NCBI GenBank assembly: GCA_903813345.2
Contig: CAIIXF020000007.1
Location: 24,665,564 to 24,729,563 of the forward strand
Source of the DNA: Owenia fusiformis
Taxonomy: Eukaryota; Annelida; Polychaeta; Sabellida; Oweniidae
Reading direction: 5' to 3'
Length of the DNA stretch: 64,000 bases
Positions 19,180 to 30,879 of the stretch are shown here, in pieces. A program made the position numbers and the translations under genes. The first letter of the stretch is position 1, and the number at the start of each line of letters is the position of its first letter. The notes beneath the pieces were generated by a model that saw nothing but the letters and a program-made list of their open reading frames with translations, had not been told where the DNA came from and ran no database searches.

Positions 19180-21260
19180 AGGATTTTATTAGTACTGATG
19201 CCCTTTTAGGGCCAAACGTACATCCGATATACAATTTTCAATAACAGTAAATATAGCAATAAAGTAAAGAAAATAGGATTACATTCTTCAAATGACATAT
19301 ATAAAATGTTACTTTGATATAAGAATCCTGTCTCTACCAATCATTAGATACTTTATCATGTCAGCAGCTTCTTTTAATATGATCCCCTCACTCGTCAATA
19401 GAAAAATTGTCTTTTGGTGATCATTCATGTTTTTAAAATTACTACACAGGTTTTCAAGTTTTTCAATATGGGATTTTCTGATAAACTCCAATTTTTTACA
19501 TTTGAATAAAAAGTGTGTTTCATCTTCTATAACCGAGTCCTTACATATTTTACAAAATCGACTATTAAGATCAGTAATTGGTTTTGTATATCGGCCTCTC
19601 TCTATCTCTAGATTGTGGGCGCTTATACGTAATCTAGTTAAATGTTTAGCGTTTGAAAGTCTCGTTTCTGAAAGGTAGAGTTCAAACCCAAAGTGCGATT
19701 TTAGTTGTTTAAATAATCTAAGTTTCCCCCCATTCCCACTTATCAGATTCTTCCAATATACTTGATATCTCTCTATTAATTTCTTTTTGACTTTAATAGC
19801 AAGCCTATTTGTGCTCTTCTCTATGTTTACCTTATCTTCAAGATTCAATTCATCAGACATTTTTATTTTAATATGGCACAGTATATTTTTGAGTTGTTTG
19901 TGCCATGTAAATGTGTTATTTGTTAAAACAAATGTTTTACTCATAATTAATGAATCGTTTAGTAAACTCCCATTTGCACTCAACTCTAAATGACCGAGGT
20001 ATTTGATTTGTCTTTTTATAATATCGACTACCAAAGGTATTCTTCCCAATTCTCCTCTTACTGCCATGTTTGTGGCTTTTCTATGAACTCCGAGAACATA
20101 TTTTTGGAACCGAATATGATTGTTTTCAATTAAAGCACTTTCGTATTTATGTTCAATATCTCTATTTGTTAGGCAGTCACGCTTGGTATATATATCAGTA
20201 CACCATATTTCCGACCCGTATAAAGCAACGGGTTTGATAAGTTGATCATACAATTTCATTTTCAGTGAAGACTTCATCTCTGTGCCGCTTGTCAATTGAT
20301 AAACTTTAAACATGGCTTTATTTGCTTTTTCCTTTATGTTTTGCTGGGCCGGTTTAAAAGATCCCGAAGCACTTAAGATAATTCCCAAATATGTATACCT
20401 TTGAACATTTTGTATAATCTTACCATTTATTTGAAATCGTTCTTGACAAACTTTGCCACATTTCCAGAATTTCATAATTTTTGTTTTGTCAATGTTAATT
20501 TCAAGTTTCCAGTCATCACAGAAGGATTCAAGAGTGTTTAGTTTTAGCTGCATTCCTTCTTTACTAGTATCAAATATGACTAAATCGTCTGCGAATAGCA
20601 AACTGCTAACATGTTGAGTTTCAAGGAATGGAGATTTCCCAACATTATCAAACTTTTTTATAATATCATTTATATATATGTTAAATAATAATGGACTGAG
20701 CGAGTCTCCTTGTTTTACACCCCTAGCACATGAAAACGATTCCGTATAAGTTGAGTGATTAAGTTTTACACACGCCGTGGCATTTTCATACATGGTTTTT
20801 ATGATTTTGTAGAAGTGCCCTTTAATTCCTGACTTTTGTAACTTATACATAAGGCCTGTGTGCCATATCGAATCAAATGCCTTCTTTAGGTCCACAAAGC
20901 AGGCATAAAAATTACATTTATTTTGATGAACATGTTTGTCAATAAGAGACCGAATTATAAATATATGGTCGGTCGTTCTTGCTTTCTTCATAAAACCTGC
21001 CTGGTTTTGTGAAATAATATTATTTGATTTGACAAATGTATAAAGGCGATTATATAGCACATTGGAGAAAATTTTCGATAAGCATTCCGAAATAAATATG
21101 CCACGATAGTTACCTGGTACTCGAGGGTCATTTTTCTTGTAAATTGGTACAATATAGGATTCATTCCACGATACTGGGTATTGGTTATTAGATAATATTT
21201 CATTGAATATCTTGCAAATGCGAGGAATTAAAATATACCATGATATAATAGTACTTATCT
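19180..21260 (-). mobile_element. 5'-truncated non-LTR retrotransposon (LINE)
   Basis: It comprises the reverse-transcriptase frame described separately, a 3' tail ending near GGCCCTAAAAGGGCATCAG..AATAAAA (about 19185..19215) and a TATATC-rich terminus. The 5' end stops inside the RT domain near 21260, against a short tandem array, so the endonuclease is missing. This is the usual outcome of incomplete target-primed reverse transcription. Confidence 0.85.
19309..21060 (-). CDS. LINE reverse transcriptase (ORF2 C-terminal part)
   Basis: About 580 uninterrupted codons, the same frame reading on upstream to about 21250 (with WNESYIVPIYKKND and NYRGIFISECLSKIFSN). The RT blocks in order are FVDLKKAFDSIWH (catalytic Asp), GVKQGDSLSPLLFNIYIND, the catalytic LLFADDLVIF, LEINIDKTKIMKF and YTYLGIILSASGSF. 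The C-terminal tail has a Cys/His cluster (FCKICKD..DETHFLFKC) common in LINEs of the CR1/Jockey-like grouping; the exact clade cannot be set by eye. There is no in-frame stop, so the copy is young. It lacks the endonuclease and so cannot move by itself. The given start is only where the scored frame begins. Confidence 0.92.
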   Translation of the reverse strand: MLYNRLYTFVKSNNIISQNQAGFMKKARTTDHIFIIRSLIDKHVHQNKCNFYACFVDLKKAFDSIWHTGLMYKLQKSGIKGHFYKIIKTMYENATACVKLNHSTYTESFSCARGVKQGDSLSPLLFNIYINDIIKKFDNVGKSPFLETQHVSSLLFADDLVIFDTSKEGMQLKLNTLESFCDDWKLEINIDKTKIMKFWKCGKVCQERFQINGKIIQNVQRYTYLGIILSASGSFKPAQQNIKEKANKAMFKVYQLTSGTEMKSSLKMKLYDQLIKPVALYGSEIWCTDIYTKRDCLTNRDIEHKYESALIENNHIRFQKYVLGVHRKATNMAVRGELGRIPLVVDIIKRQIKYLGHLELSANGSLLNDSLIMSKTFVLTNNTFTWHKQLKNILCHIKIKMSDELNLEDKVNIEKSTNRLAIKVKKKLIERYQVYWKNLISGNGGKLRLFKQLKSHFGFELYLSETRLSNAKHLTRLRISAHNLEIERGRYTKPITDLNSRFCKICKDSVIEDETHFLFKCKKLEFIRKSHIEKLENLCSNFKNMNDHQKTIFLLTSEGIILKEAADMIKYLMIGRDRILISK

Positions 21261-21263
21261 TTA

Positions 21264-21350
21264 AATGCTATCTCAATGATGTAGATAATGAAAGTTATCT
21301 CAATTATGTAGATAATGAAAGTATGTACATGTAGATAATGAAAGTTATAG
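21264..21350. repeat. Short tandem array at the LINE 5' end
   Basis: About three units of ATGTAGATAATGAAAGT(TATCTCAAT), the last truncated. They lie just beyond the truncated 5' end of the LINE. Confidence 0.7.
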
Positions 21351-21729
21351 TTTTTCCACAGAAAAAAGAAGTCAATAGAGTAAGCCTAATACTAAGATAT
21401 AGATAAATCTCTTTTATTGAAGTAAAGTTAAGGTATTGTAAAGGGTATATTTTAGTTCCAAAAGATTCACAATATGTTATAAATTGGTAAAGTTATTAAT
21501 GATTCTAAGTGCAGAAATGGATGAAATTTTTTTAAATTCTCCCAAATAATAAGAATGGTAATATGTATGGTAATACATTATTGTAAAAATCTTTAGTTTT
21601 CCTGGAATAAATTATGCACTTTTGTGATTTTTAGAAAATAGACATGCCAAAGATATTCTAAAATTGAGACAATTTTTTGTTTAGCCTGCTTGCTAAATCT
21701 GATTCTCTCTTTAATTGCATGTGTTATCT

Positions 21730-22830
21730 TATCTGGGTAAAAACTAATCAGTTCCAAGATTTTCATATAATACTAAGAATCATCCCTGAAAATTTGAAAT
21801 TGATCCCTCAAACGATAACCTGAAAATGCGAAGACAAGACTTTACAGACAAGATTTAGGACTTAAATCCAAAATTATTTACCCAGAATGCCAAAAAACTA
21901 ATCAGATCTAAATTTTCATACAAAAAATCATCCCTGAAAAGGATTGGTATCGATATGGAGAACTGAATTCAACAATGTTTTTCTCTTAAACCAATCATTG
22001 AAAACATTCTGTAAAAAACACAGTATTTTATGTAATGTTGACTGATTGACAATTTAATGCGAAAATTATTTAGAAATATTTTGTATAACCGTTTTTGTTA
22101 ACATTTTTTGTTTTTTAGTGCAATTGTTTTTGCTCCTTTCTACCAATTCTTGAGAATGAAATAAAATGTCTTTCTGAACCTTGTTGGAACAAAATAGCAT
22201 ATACAACATGTTAGACCTCTCAATATTATATAGTTATACAAAGGAATTTTTGGTTGATTTTAAAAAAGTATTCAAAAATTAAAAACAAAAACCAAATAGA
22301 TAAAAATCAAGATAAACCTTTTATTTCATTAACAAGATACTTTTTTAAAATCAACCAAAATTTCCTTTGTACAATTACAATATTGAGAGACCTAAACATG
22401 TTGTGTTTATGTTGTTTTGTTCCAATGAGGTTCGGAAAGATGTTTCATTTCACTCTGGAAACATGATACCAAGAACAAAACAAGCGTTTGATGTGTTTTC
22501 TAAAACAATACAGATGAAAGTATATATATATATATTTTTCAAATTATATTGTTACCATTCAAAAGATGACCATTAAATTGACGATATGTTAAATTTTTAT
22601 ATTTTTTATGACTGGTTTAAGACAAACATGTGTTCAAAAAGTTCTCCATATCGATTCCACTCCTTTGAAATTGATCCGTCAAATGGTTATCCTGAAAGTG
22701 AGTAGACAAGACTTTACCAACACAATTTAAGGACAGAAAATACAATACAATTTTCATACTAAGAATCATCCCTGAAAATTTGAAATTGATCTACCTAACA
22801 GTTCACCTGAAAATGAGTAGACAAGACTTT
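21730..22830. mobile_element. Nested palindrome with hairpin core
   Basis: The inner arms 22167..22275 and 22338..22465 are inverted copies (AAAGGAATTTTTGGTTGATTT against AAATCAACCAAAATTTCCTTT; also GACCTCTCAATATT). An outer pair, ATCGATATGGAGAACT (about 21947) and its complement (about 22645), extends the palindrome. Directly repeated segments ATCATCCCTGAAAATTTGAAA lie at about 21780 and 22766. No coding region was seen. Confidence 0.6.
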
Positions 22831-23761
22831 ACAGACAAAATTTTAGGATGGAAAAATCCAAAATGGCCGACAATAAAAAAGTGATTATGAGTTTTTGCTG
22901 ATTTCATTTCACAAATCGCATTTAACTACTGTTAACAATAACATAGGCTTTTCCAACAAAGTACAGCTGAAATTATTTATAAAGCTACTAAATAGTTAAA
23001 GCATGAAAACTCAAAAACACCATTCAAATTTGATACAAAGTATTATTAGGCGATCAGCCTGGGGGGTTGGTCGGTACCAAATCAGGGGAATAATGGCCAT
23101 GGTGATTTTTGGGAAGGTCTAGACCCCTAGAGTAAGAAAATATGTGATAGCATTGCAGAAGTGGTAGCTTAATAGGTGTTATCACCCATTTTTCAAAATG
23201 GCCGCCGGTGCGCTTACTACCAAATAAAAGAAGTTATATCTAAGCATACTGAGAGGCAAGATCAGTGATTTTAGGGTCTAATTCTGGGTGTTAGGGGTCA
23301 ATGATTTGAGTTATGCCCAAATCCAAGTCATCAAAACATTAATTCATATGAAAATCCAAGATGGCCGCCAAATTTGGTTCAAAAACAAATATGTACTAAT
23401 GATACAAGCTCAAAAACGTTTCAACATGATTTTGAAGAGTTTTAGAAGAGGTTTTAGAGTCTAAAGATTTTATTCATGTCTAAAGCTATGTCATCAAAGG
23501 ATTACTTTATATTGAAATCCAAGATGGCCGCAAAAAAGGTGCCAAAACGAATATGTCATTACAGTATTGAACTACATGTAAGCTCAAGGAACAGATAAAA
23601 AGCAATTTTGCAGACAATGAAAGGGTTTAGGGGTCAAGGATTTCATTTATGCCTCATTTAAGTCTAAGTCAGCAAATAATTGCTTTATATGGAAATCCAA
23701 GATGGCCACCAAAATGAAAATGTAACTACATGTATTGATATAAGCTCAAAGAACAGATAAA

Positions 23762-25478
23762 AATTAATTTTGTAGACCATGAAAGTGTTAGGGGATCAAT
23801 GATTTTATTGTCTAAGTCATCAAAGAATAACTTGATGTGGAAATCGAAGATGGCTGCCAAAATGAATATGTTACTATTAATATGTGTTCAAAGTGATTTT
23901 GGAGACCATGTCTAGGTTTCAATGGTCGAGAACTTTAATTATGTCTAAAACTTAGTCATCAAATAATTCTTTTATTTGGATATTCAGGATGGCAACCACA
24001 TTGGCTGCCAAAAGAATAAGTAATTTTGGAATACATTTATTTGAATATCCAAGATGGCCCTGGTGGAATGTACCATCTCAATTGTACCCTCTTCATCGCA
24101 GCAATGAACTGGATTGTGAAAGCATAAGAGTCCAAGTAAAGAGGTCTCAAAGTGAATGATGACACAAAACATCCTTCTTGCCAAGCCTATATGGACATCA
24201 TCACTGTTATGACTTAGTCATTCCCTGGAGCACAACAGATTCTAAGCTGCCTCGAGATGATGGCCAATCCAAGGAATCTTTTCAGCTGAGTGGTATACAA
24301 AGGCAGCTAATGTGCAATTATTCATACTATCCATGATGAGATAATTGAATATCTAGGGAAATATTTTGACGAGTTTCTTAAAGATATCAACAGCATCTGT
24401 GAGAACTAGAAAAATGAATGAAAGAAATTGACCTTAGCCATGTAGGGAGTTGGTTCAAAGTCTCATGCTTTCAGTTTGGTGTTATTCTCCTATGACTTTT
24501 CCAACTATGTAACTTCCATTACAACAACAGAGGCTGAGGAGAAAGAGCAACATCAACAGAGTAAGAAGGTGTGACTTGCAAAGGTTACCCGGGAGTAGAT
24601 AGGCAACTTTGGTTCCAATAATCTCAAACAAACACACACCCAAAAAAAGGTTAATAAGTATTTTAGCACTCTGGGAATCAGCTCTTGACAATGGACCGGG
24701 TTAAATTTTGGTGTATCCCGAAAGCTCTAATTGACTCTAATTCCAAGAAAAAAGAAAAACAAAGAAAATGAAAAAACAAAGACAACACAAATGAGAAAAC
24801 ACAAATAAAACAAGAAAATTGAAAGGCAGCAAAGAAAACAAAAGAAAGAAAACAAAAAAACGAACACAAAAATGAAAACAACAAAGAACACTGAAAAATA
24901 TAGAGGTTACAGCTAGATACAGAGAGAAATAAGCTAGAAAATAGGTAAAAACTTTACCAACAGCCAATTTGGCAGCGATTTTGGCAATTTAACAATTAAA
25001 GTAAAAAGAAAAATTTCAATGGTAACTGAAATCCTCAATCCCTAGATCCTAGTTAACTTGTCAAAGATACCACAATCACTTGCCAACATCCTCTGTTAAT
25101 GCTTAAAGATATACATGTATGTACATGTAAATATTCATTTTGGCAGCCATTTTGGTGACCATTTTGGATTTTAATATGAGGAAAGGTTAAGCTGACTTTG
25201 GTAAAGGCTATATTGAAACCATTTTCCCCTGAAACCTAGTTTCAGATATCAATTACGTACATTATATTTCCAACTTTTCTATGTGTGTATAAATTCATTT
25301 TAGCAGCCATATGTATGGCCATTTTGGCACTCATTTTGGTGGCCATCTTGGAATTTCATATAAAGGATTTCTATCATTACTTAAATTTAGACACAAATAA
25401 AATCCTCAGCCTCTAAAACCTATTCATGGTCTCCAAAGTCACTTCTTAACCGTTCTTTGAGCTTTTTTTTAATTAATT
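23762..25478. repeat. 1717-bp tandem duplication, copy A
   Basis: Every landmark checked recurs exactly 1717 bp later, and four translated segments of 66 to 76 codons are identical between copies. The copy ends in a T8 run, and the junction with copy B is the run AATTAATTAATTAATT (25471..25486). Confidence 0.95.
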
Positions 25479-27195
25479 AATTAATTTTGTAGACCATGAA
25501 AGTGTTAGGGGATCAATGATTTTATTGTCTAAGTCATCAAAGAATAACTTGATGTGGAAATCGAAGATGGCTGCCAAAATGAATATGTTACTATTAATAT
25601 GTGTTCAAAGTGATTTTGGAGACCATGTCTAGGTTTCAATGGTCGAGAACTTTAATTATGTCTAAAACTTAGTCATCAAATAATTCTTTTATTTGGATAT
25701 TCAGGATGGCAACCACATTGGCTGCCAAAAGAATAAGTAATTTTGGAATACATTTATTTGAATATCCAAGATGGCCCTGGTGGAATGTACCATCTCAATT
25801 GTACCCTCTTCATCGCAGCAATGAACTGGATTGTGAAAGCATAAGAGTCCAAGTAAAGAGGTCTCAAAGTGAATGATGACACAAAACATCCTTCTTGCCA
25901 AGCCTATATGGACATCATCACTGTTATGACTTAGTCATTCCCTGGAGCACAACAGATTCTAAGCTGCCTCGAGATGATGGCCAATCCAAGGAATCTTTTC
26001 AGCTGAGTGGTATACAAAGGCAGCTAATGTGCAATTATTCATACTATCCATGATGAGATAATTGAATATCTAGGGAAATATTTTGACGAGTTTCTTAAAG
26101 ATATCAACAGCATCTGTGAGAACTAGAAAAATGAATGAAAGAAATTGACCTTAGCCATGTAGGGAGTTGGTTCAAAGTCTCATGCTTTCAGTTTGGTGTT
26201 ATTCTCCTATGACTTTTCCAACTATGTAACTTCCATTACAACAACAGAGGCTGAGGAGAAAGAGCAACATCAACAGAGTAAGAAGGTGTGACTTGCAAAG
26301 GTTACCCGGGAGTAGATAGGCAACTTTGGTTCCAATAATCTCAAACAAACACACACCCAAAAAAAGGTTAATAAGTATTTTAGCACTCTGGGAATCAGCT
26401 CTTGACAATGGACCGGGTTAAATTTTGGTGTATCCCGAAAGCTCTAATTGACTCTAATTCCAAGAAAAAAGAAAAACAAAGAAAATGAAAAAACAAAGAC
26501 AACACAAATGAGAAAACACAAATAAAACAAGAAAATTGAAAGGCAGCAAAGAAAACAAAAGAAAGAAAACAAAAAAACGAACACAAAAATGAAAACAACA
26601 AAGAACACTGAAAAATATAGAGGTTACAGCTAGATACAGAGAGAAATAAGCTAGAAAATAGGTAAAAACTTTACCAACAGCCAATTTGGCAGCGATTTTG
26701 GCAATTTAACAATTAAAGTAAAAAGAAAAATTTCAATGGTAACTGAAATCCTCAATCCCTAGATCCTAGTTAACTTGTCAAAGATACCACAATCACTTGC
26801 CAACATCCTCTGTTAATGCTTAAAGATATACATGTATGTACATGTAAATATTCATTTTGGCAGCCATTTTGGTGACCATTTTGGATTTTAATATGAGGAA
26901 AGGTTAAGCTGACTTTGGTAAAGGCTATATTGAAACCATTTTCCCCTGAAACCTAGTTTCAGATATCAATTACGTACATTATATTTCCAACTTTTCTATG
27001 TGTGTATAAATTCATTTTAGCAGCCATATGTATGGCCATTTTGGCACTCATTTTGGTGGCCATCTTGGAATTTCATATAAAGGATTTCTATCATTACTTA
27101 AATTTAGACACAAATAAAATCCTCAGCCTCTAAAACCTATTCATGGTCTCCAAAGTCACTTCTTAACCGTTCTTTGAGCTTTTTTTTAGCTTGTA
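25479..27195. repeat. 1717-bp tandem duplication, copy B
   Basis: A direct copy of 23762..25478 with no difference seen in the parts compared. After the same T8 run (27180..27187) it continues into AGCTTGTATCAATAG, the original continuation of the foldback arm. Confidence 0.95.
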
Positions 27196-27562
27196 TCAAT
27201 AGTAACATATTTGTTTTGAGACCCATTTTGGTGGCCATCTTGATTTTCCATATAACGCAATTTTTTGATGACTTAGATTTTGACATAAATGAAATCCTTG
27301 ACCCCTAAAACCCTAAAATAGACTTCAAAACCACTGTTTTTGCCTCTCATTATACTAAAATATGATTTCTTTTATTTGGTTAAAAGCGCAATAGCAGCCA
27401 TTTTGAAAAATGAGCGATAACACCCATAAGCTACCACTCCTGCAATGCTATCACATATTTTCTTACTCTGGAGGTATTTACCTTGCCAAAAATCACTATG
27501 AGCATTATTCCCCTAACTTGGTACCGATAACCTAAATTTTGGGGTGAAGCTGATGGCCTATA

Positions 27563-27905
27563 TCATTCTCTAACTTTTCTTAAGACATTCAAAATGGCTG
27601 CCATGACTAAGCTGACAGGTCCAAAACATAATCAGATGTAGAATGAAGTGAGCTGGACAAGATTTTAAAGCAACTGTAAAGCCATTTTTTCTTAAAGTTT
27701 GCAGACAAGGATTTCAGCATTTGACTTCAAAATGGCTGACAGGAAGTAGGTATCGCATCTGTATGTGCTCATAAGTTATCCATGAAAATTTGAAGATGGT
27801 ATCTCTAGCGGTTTAGGAGAAAACTGTCGGACATACAGACAGACAGACAAATAGACGCGTCTAGGCCGACAATATGGCCCCACACTATGTGGTGGGGACA
27901 TAACA
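27563..27905. repeat. Tail of an interspersed repeat with GACAGACAGACA and GTGGGG end
   Basis: CAAAATGGCTG segments are followed by CATGAAAATTTGAAGATGG, ACAGACAGACAGACA (27836..27849) and CCACACTATGTGGTGGGG, then a run-out into AT-rich DNA. The design matches the GACGGACGGAC tail in P450 intron 2. Confidence 0.4.
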
Positions 27906-30786
27906 AAACAACAAAAGATAAGTTATGTTGAATTTGTACAATACAAAAGTTCCTTTTTATTATACTTCTGTACAGATATCTTACAAAGATGAACAATGGT
28001 TTCCCTTACATGAGAATTCAGGTTGGTCATATATATAAAGAAAACTATTGATTACAAGCATTTGCAAATGTGTCATGTTTGTGTGTAATTTCCCATAAAT
28101 TCTGGGTGCCAATATTCCTTTACATCAAATAATTAGGAAGGGTGTATACAGGTATGACCAACATAAGACTTTTTGTAAGGGTGATGTGTTTTGTAATGAT
28201 AAATAGACAAGCAAAATTGACTTCACAGTACTAACATTTACGGCTCAAAAATATCTAAACATTCTTTTGGTCAATAATACGGTAAAACTAGAAATTTCTG
28301 TATTCCATTAATAAGTTGGAGAAAATGTCTAGTTTTACAATAAATTGCGCAATAAAAACTGCACATGCAGAAGAATTATTTTCAAATGACTGATAAAACA
28401 CAGGTCGTTCATAACATATGTTCTAATTGTATACTAAGAGAATGCCCGTCTTGTATTCAACTTGCCAAATGCCCACAATGTGACGACAACTAAAACATAT
28501 CTAATATGTAGATTATAAAAAGAATTTCCATACAAGCAACAATTGACTGAAGCGACATCTATTAAAGATCACATGTGCATCAGATAAAACATTTTTGGCT
28601 TCTCCGTGGCAACTTATAATTCAAAATAACTAAGATTATTTCTAATATGAGTATTGCAGTGCAGTTTAAAACCCCACTTTCTCAGTCAACGTAATTAAAA
28701 TATTTCATCATCTTAAATAGCCATACAGTATTTTAACAAATATATATCAAATTTAGTTCTATCTAATACTGTTACAGACAGTGCACAATACAACTTATGT
28801 TCTAAAATTGTCACGTATTCAAAATTCATTTGTTCATTATAGCAAACAATGCCGATTTGAAAATGTTCTTACATTGTGATAAATTACAACTTTGTACAAA
28901 TCTAATAAATAATGTAAAATGCTGAACTATACAGACACGTTTCCCTTGTTCTCAATATACAGGGTGCCAGGTCTAGGTTTATGTATAAAGTAGACACCCT
29001 GTATTTGAACACATTTGCAATTATATATTTATTCAACTGTTCCATAAAACCCAAGGTAGGTCAAGGACTATTAAGAGGACACCCCTTAATATTTATGATA
29101 CTTGAAATTTAATTGAAATATATGACGCATTGGCAATAAAAGCCTCTTAAAATAGATTTTGAATGAAATGAACAAATTATTAACAGAAGGGTATTAGTCA
29201 ATTGAGTAAACGATCACATGACCTCCTTGGGGTTTAAAGAAAGTCTCATAATTTTATACAACACTGGTGTAAAATTATAAAGTTTCTCAAAATATTCAGT
29301 AGAAATGTTCGCTCAGACATTTAACCCAAAAACTGCAAAGGTTTGTAGTTTATTCAAACCGATTTTTAAGTTAAATGTATGACCAAGTCCTATTTCGACA
29401 ATACATCATAATATCAAGAAGTAAAACTAAAATATAATTGTAACTCAACTCAACATAGGGCCTTTATTAGGCTGAGGAAAATGCATGTTTTAGTAACATC
29501 AGAGTGAATTTAACTAGATTTTCGATCCCTTCAGTGAATGGCAGTTTTTGTCAATAGCCTAATGTTTATAGCTAACCCAACTGTCCTCTGATAGCCTATT
29601 GTACAAGTCAAATGGGATAAAACAAGACAAACACAGTGATAAATATCACACTTGGAAAGCAAAATGGCCACCTCCAAACATCAGCACTTTTTGTCACTAA
29701 CCTGTTTCATGTTGATAACCAAATGATAATGTTTTCTGATAGCTGATGATGACAATATCACTTTTCAAGTGCGATGGCTAAATAACTGTTCACATTTCAG
29801 GGAATTCACTGTAGAGAGGATTTATCTAGTACTTCAACTGCATAGGATTTGCCATTTCTCAGATAGCAGCTCTTGAAATTGAATTTACTAAACACAGATT
29901 TGTCACAACTAGGTCCACATACACTCACAATAATTATCAACATTGTTATCTTGCACTCATATATCTTATAACTGTCTGATATTCTCTCATTTTAATACAA
30001 TTCACATAGTCAAGTACATCATATCTTTCTGGTTCTTCCTTGCTAATTTCCAATATTGTGATCTTCATTTTGCTAAATCACAATTGCCATGATTTTTCTT
30101 TAACAAAATTGGCACTCGTTGAGCGTCCATTAAGTTTGGTATCTCATATATAAATGCTATATACAACTTAGAGTATACATCACTGCCCTGTACAATTATT
30201 GTTTCACGTACACATAGACATTTTATTGGCAACTCATATGGCAGCAACGACTGCCCTATGTTTGGCAGCTGCTGCCTCATTGCGTGTGGGCTTATAAGTT
30301 ATATGCCCTGGCACATTTCTGGGTTCCTCGCTTCCCATAGCTTGCTTTGTCCACGTGTGGCTTCTAGTTATTGCTATTGCTTGGACTATCCACCAGTGAG
30401 TAATTTAGACCACAAAGCTCCATACCAGTGTCTTGATTCTGCTTCAGTACTGAATGAAGGCTGTGGCTCCATTGCAGTACTGTGACTCCATTTGGCTCCA
30501 TACCAGAGCCAGGGTCCATTCCAGATGGGAAAGTATTATGCCAGTTTATGGATGATTATTCATACAAAGGCCTCCCCAATAGCATTCAACCAATACCTCC
30601 CAAGGTTTAGTTACGAGATCAATCACTAGGTGGAGTTTTACCTAGGTTTATCTAAATTTAAACTCGGTCAATGAAATGCCACACACTCTTGCTTAAAATC
30701 TAGTCCAGAGTAAAAGGTCATTTCACATAATGAGCAGCTGGGAGGCAGTAATACTTAAATCATTTTTCAGATTTTTTCAATTTTGG
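27906..30786. other. Downstream flank / possible 3' UTR of neogenin
   Basis: No coding exon was found. The stretch directly after the neogenin stop (30787) probably includes its 3' UTR; a minus-strand AATAAA near 29463..29468 is one candidate poly(A) signal among several and cannot be chosen by eye. A small hairpin ACAGGGTG..CACCCTGT lies at 28960..29004. Confidence 0.4.
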
Positions 30787-30879
30787 CTAGCATTCAAACT
30801 CTGCTTGAGTTATAGCATTAAGGTTTTTCATGATTCCTTCTAAGTTGGCCATTTCCTGTGTTAATTCTTCTGTACTAGT
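30787..30879 (-). CDS. Neogenin-like exon 21 (terminal): P3 motif and stop
   Basis: Residues 1389..1418. [19 protein letters not shown] is the P3 motif; the protein ends AEFEC with TAG at 30787..30789. In the family P3 mediates receptor association and binding to focal adhesion kinase. Confidence 0.95.
   Translation of the reverse strand, partial: TSTEELTQEMANLEGIMKNLNAITQAEFEC

Larger units (their letters stand above)
23046..27562. mobile_element. Large foldback element with GATGGCCGCC-type arms
   Basis: The left arm (23046 to about 24060) and right arm (about 25090..25440, its copy, and on to 27562) are imperfect inverted copies. Outer landmarks are TTAGGCGATCAGCC.. with GGTACC (left) and GGTACC..GCTGATGGCCTA (right). 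Each arm is built of units of 150 to 200 bp around AAATCCAAGATGGCCGCC, a phrase about GTCATCAAA, and AGGGGTCAATGATTT. The centre (about 24080..25020) is unique, with an A-rich purine tract. The element is enlarged by the tandem duplication listed next. No transposase is seen. Confidence 0.65.

Noticed and set aside
19427-19993. Plus-strand frames within the LINE
   Set aside because: Antisense shadows of the reverse-transcriptase frame.
20988-21203. Separate minus-strand frame at the LINE 5' side
   Set aside because: Out of frame with the RT; the real RT continuation (NYRGIFISECLSKIFSN) is in the main frame.
24678-24967. Phe/Leu-rich minus-strand open frames (repeated at 26395..26684)
   Set aside because: They are translations of an A-rich purine tract (AAAGAAAACAAA) in the centre of the foldback; no domain, and duplicated only because the DNA is.
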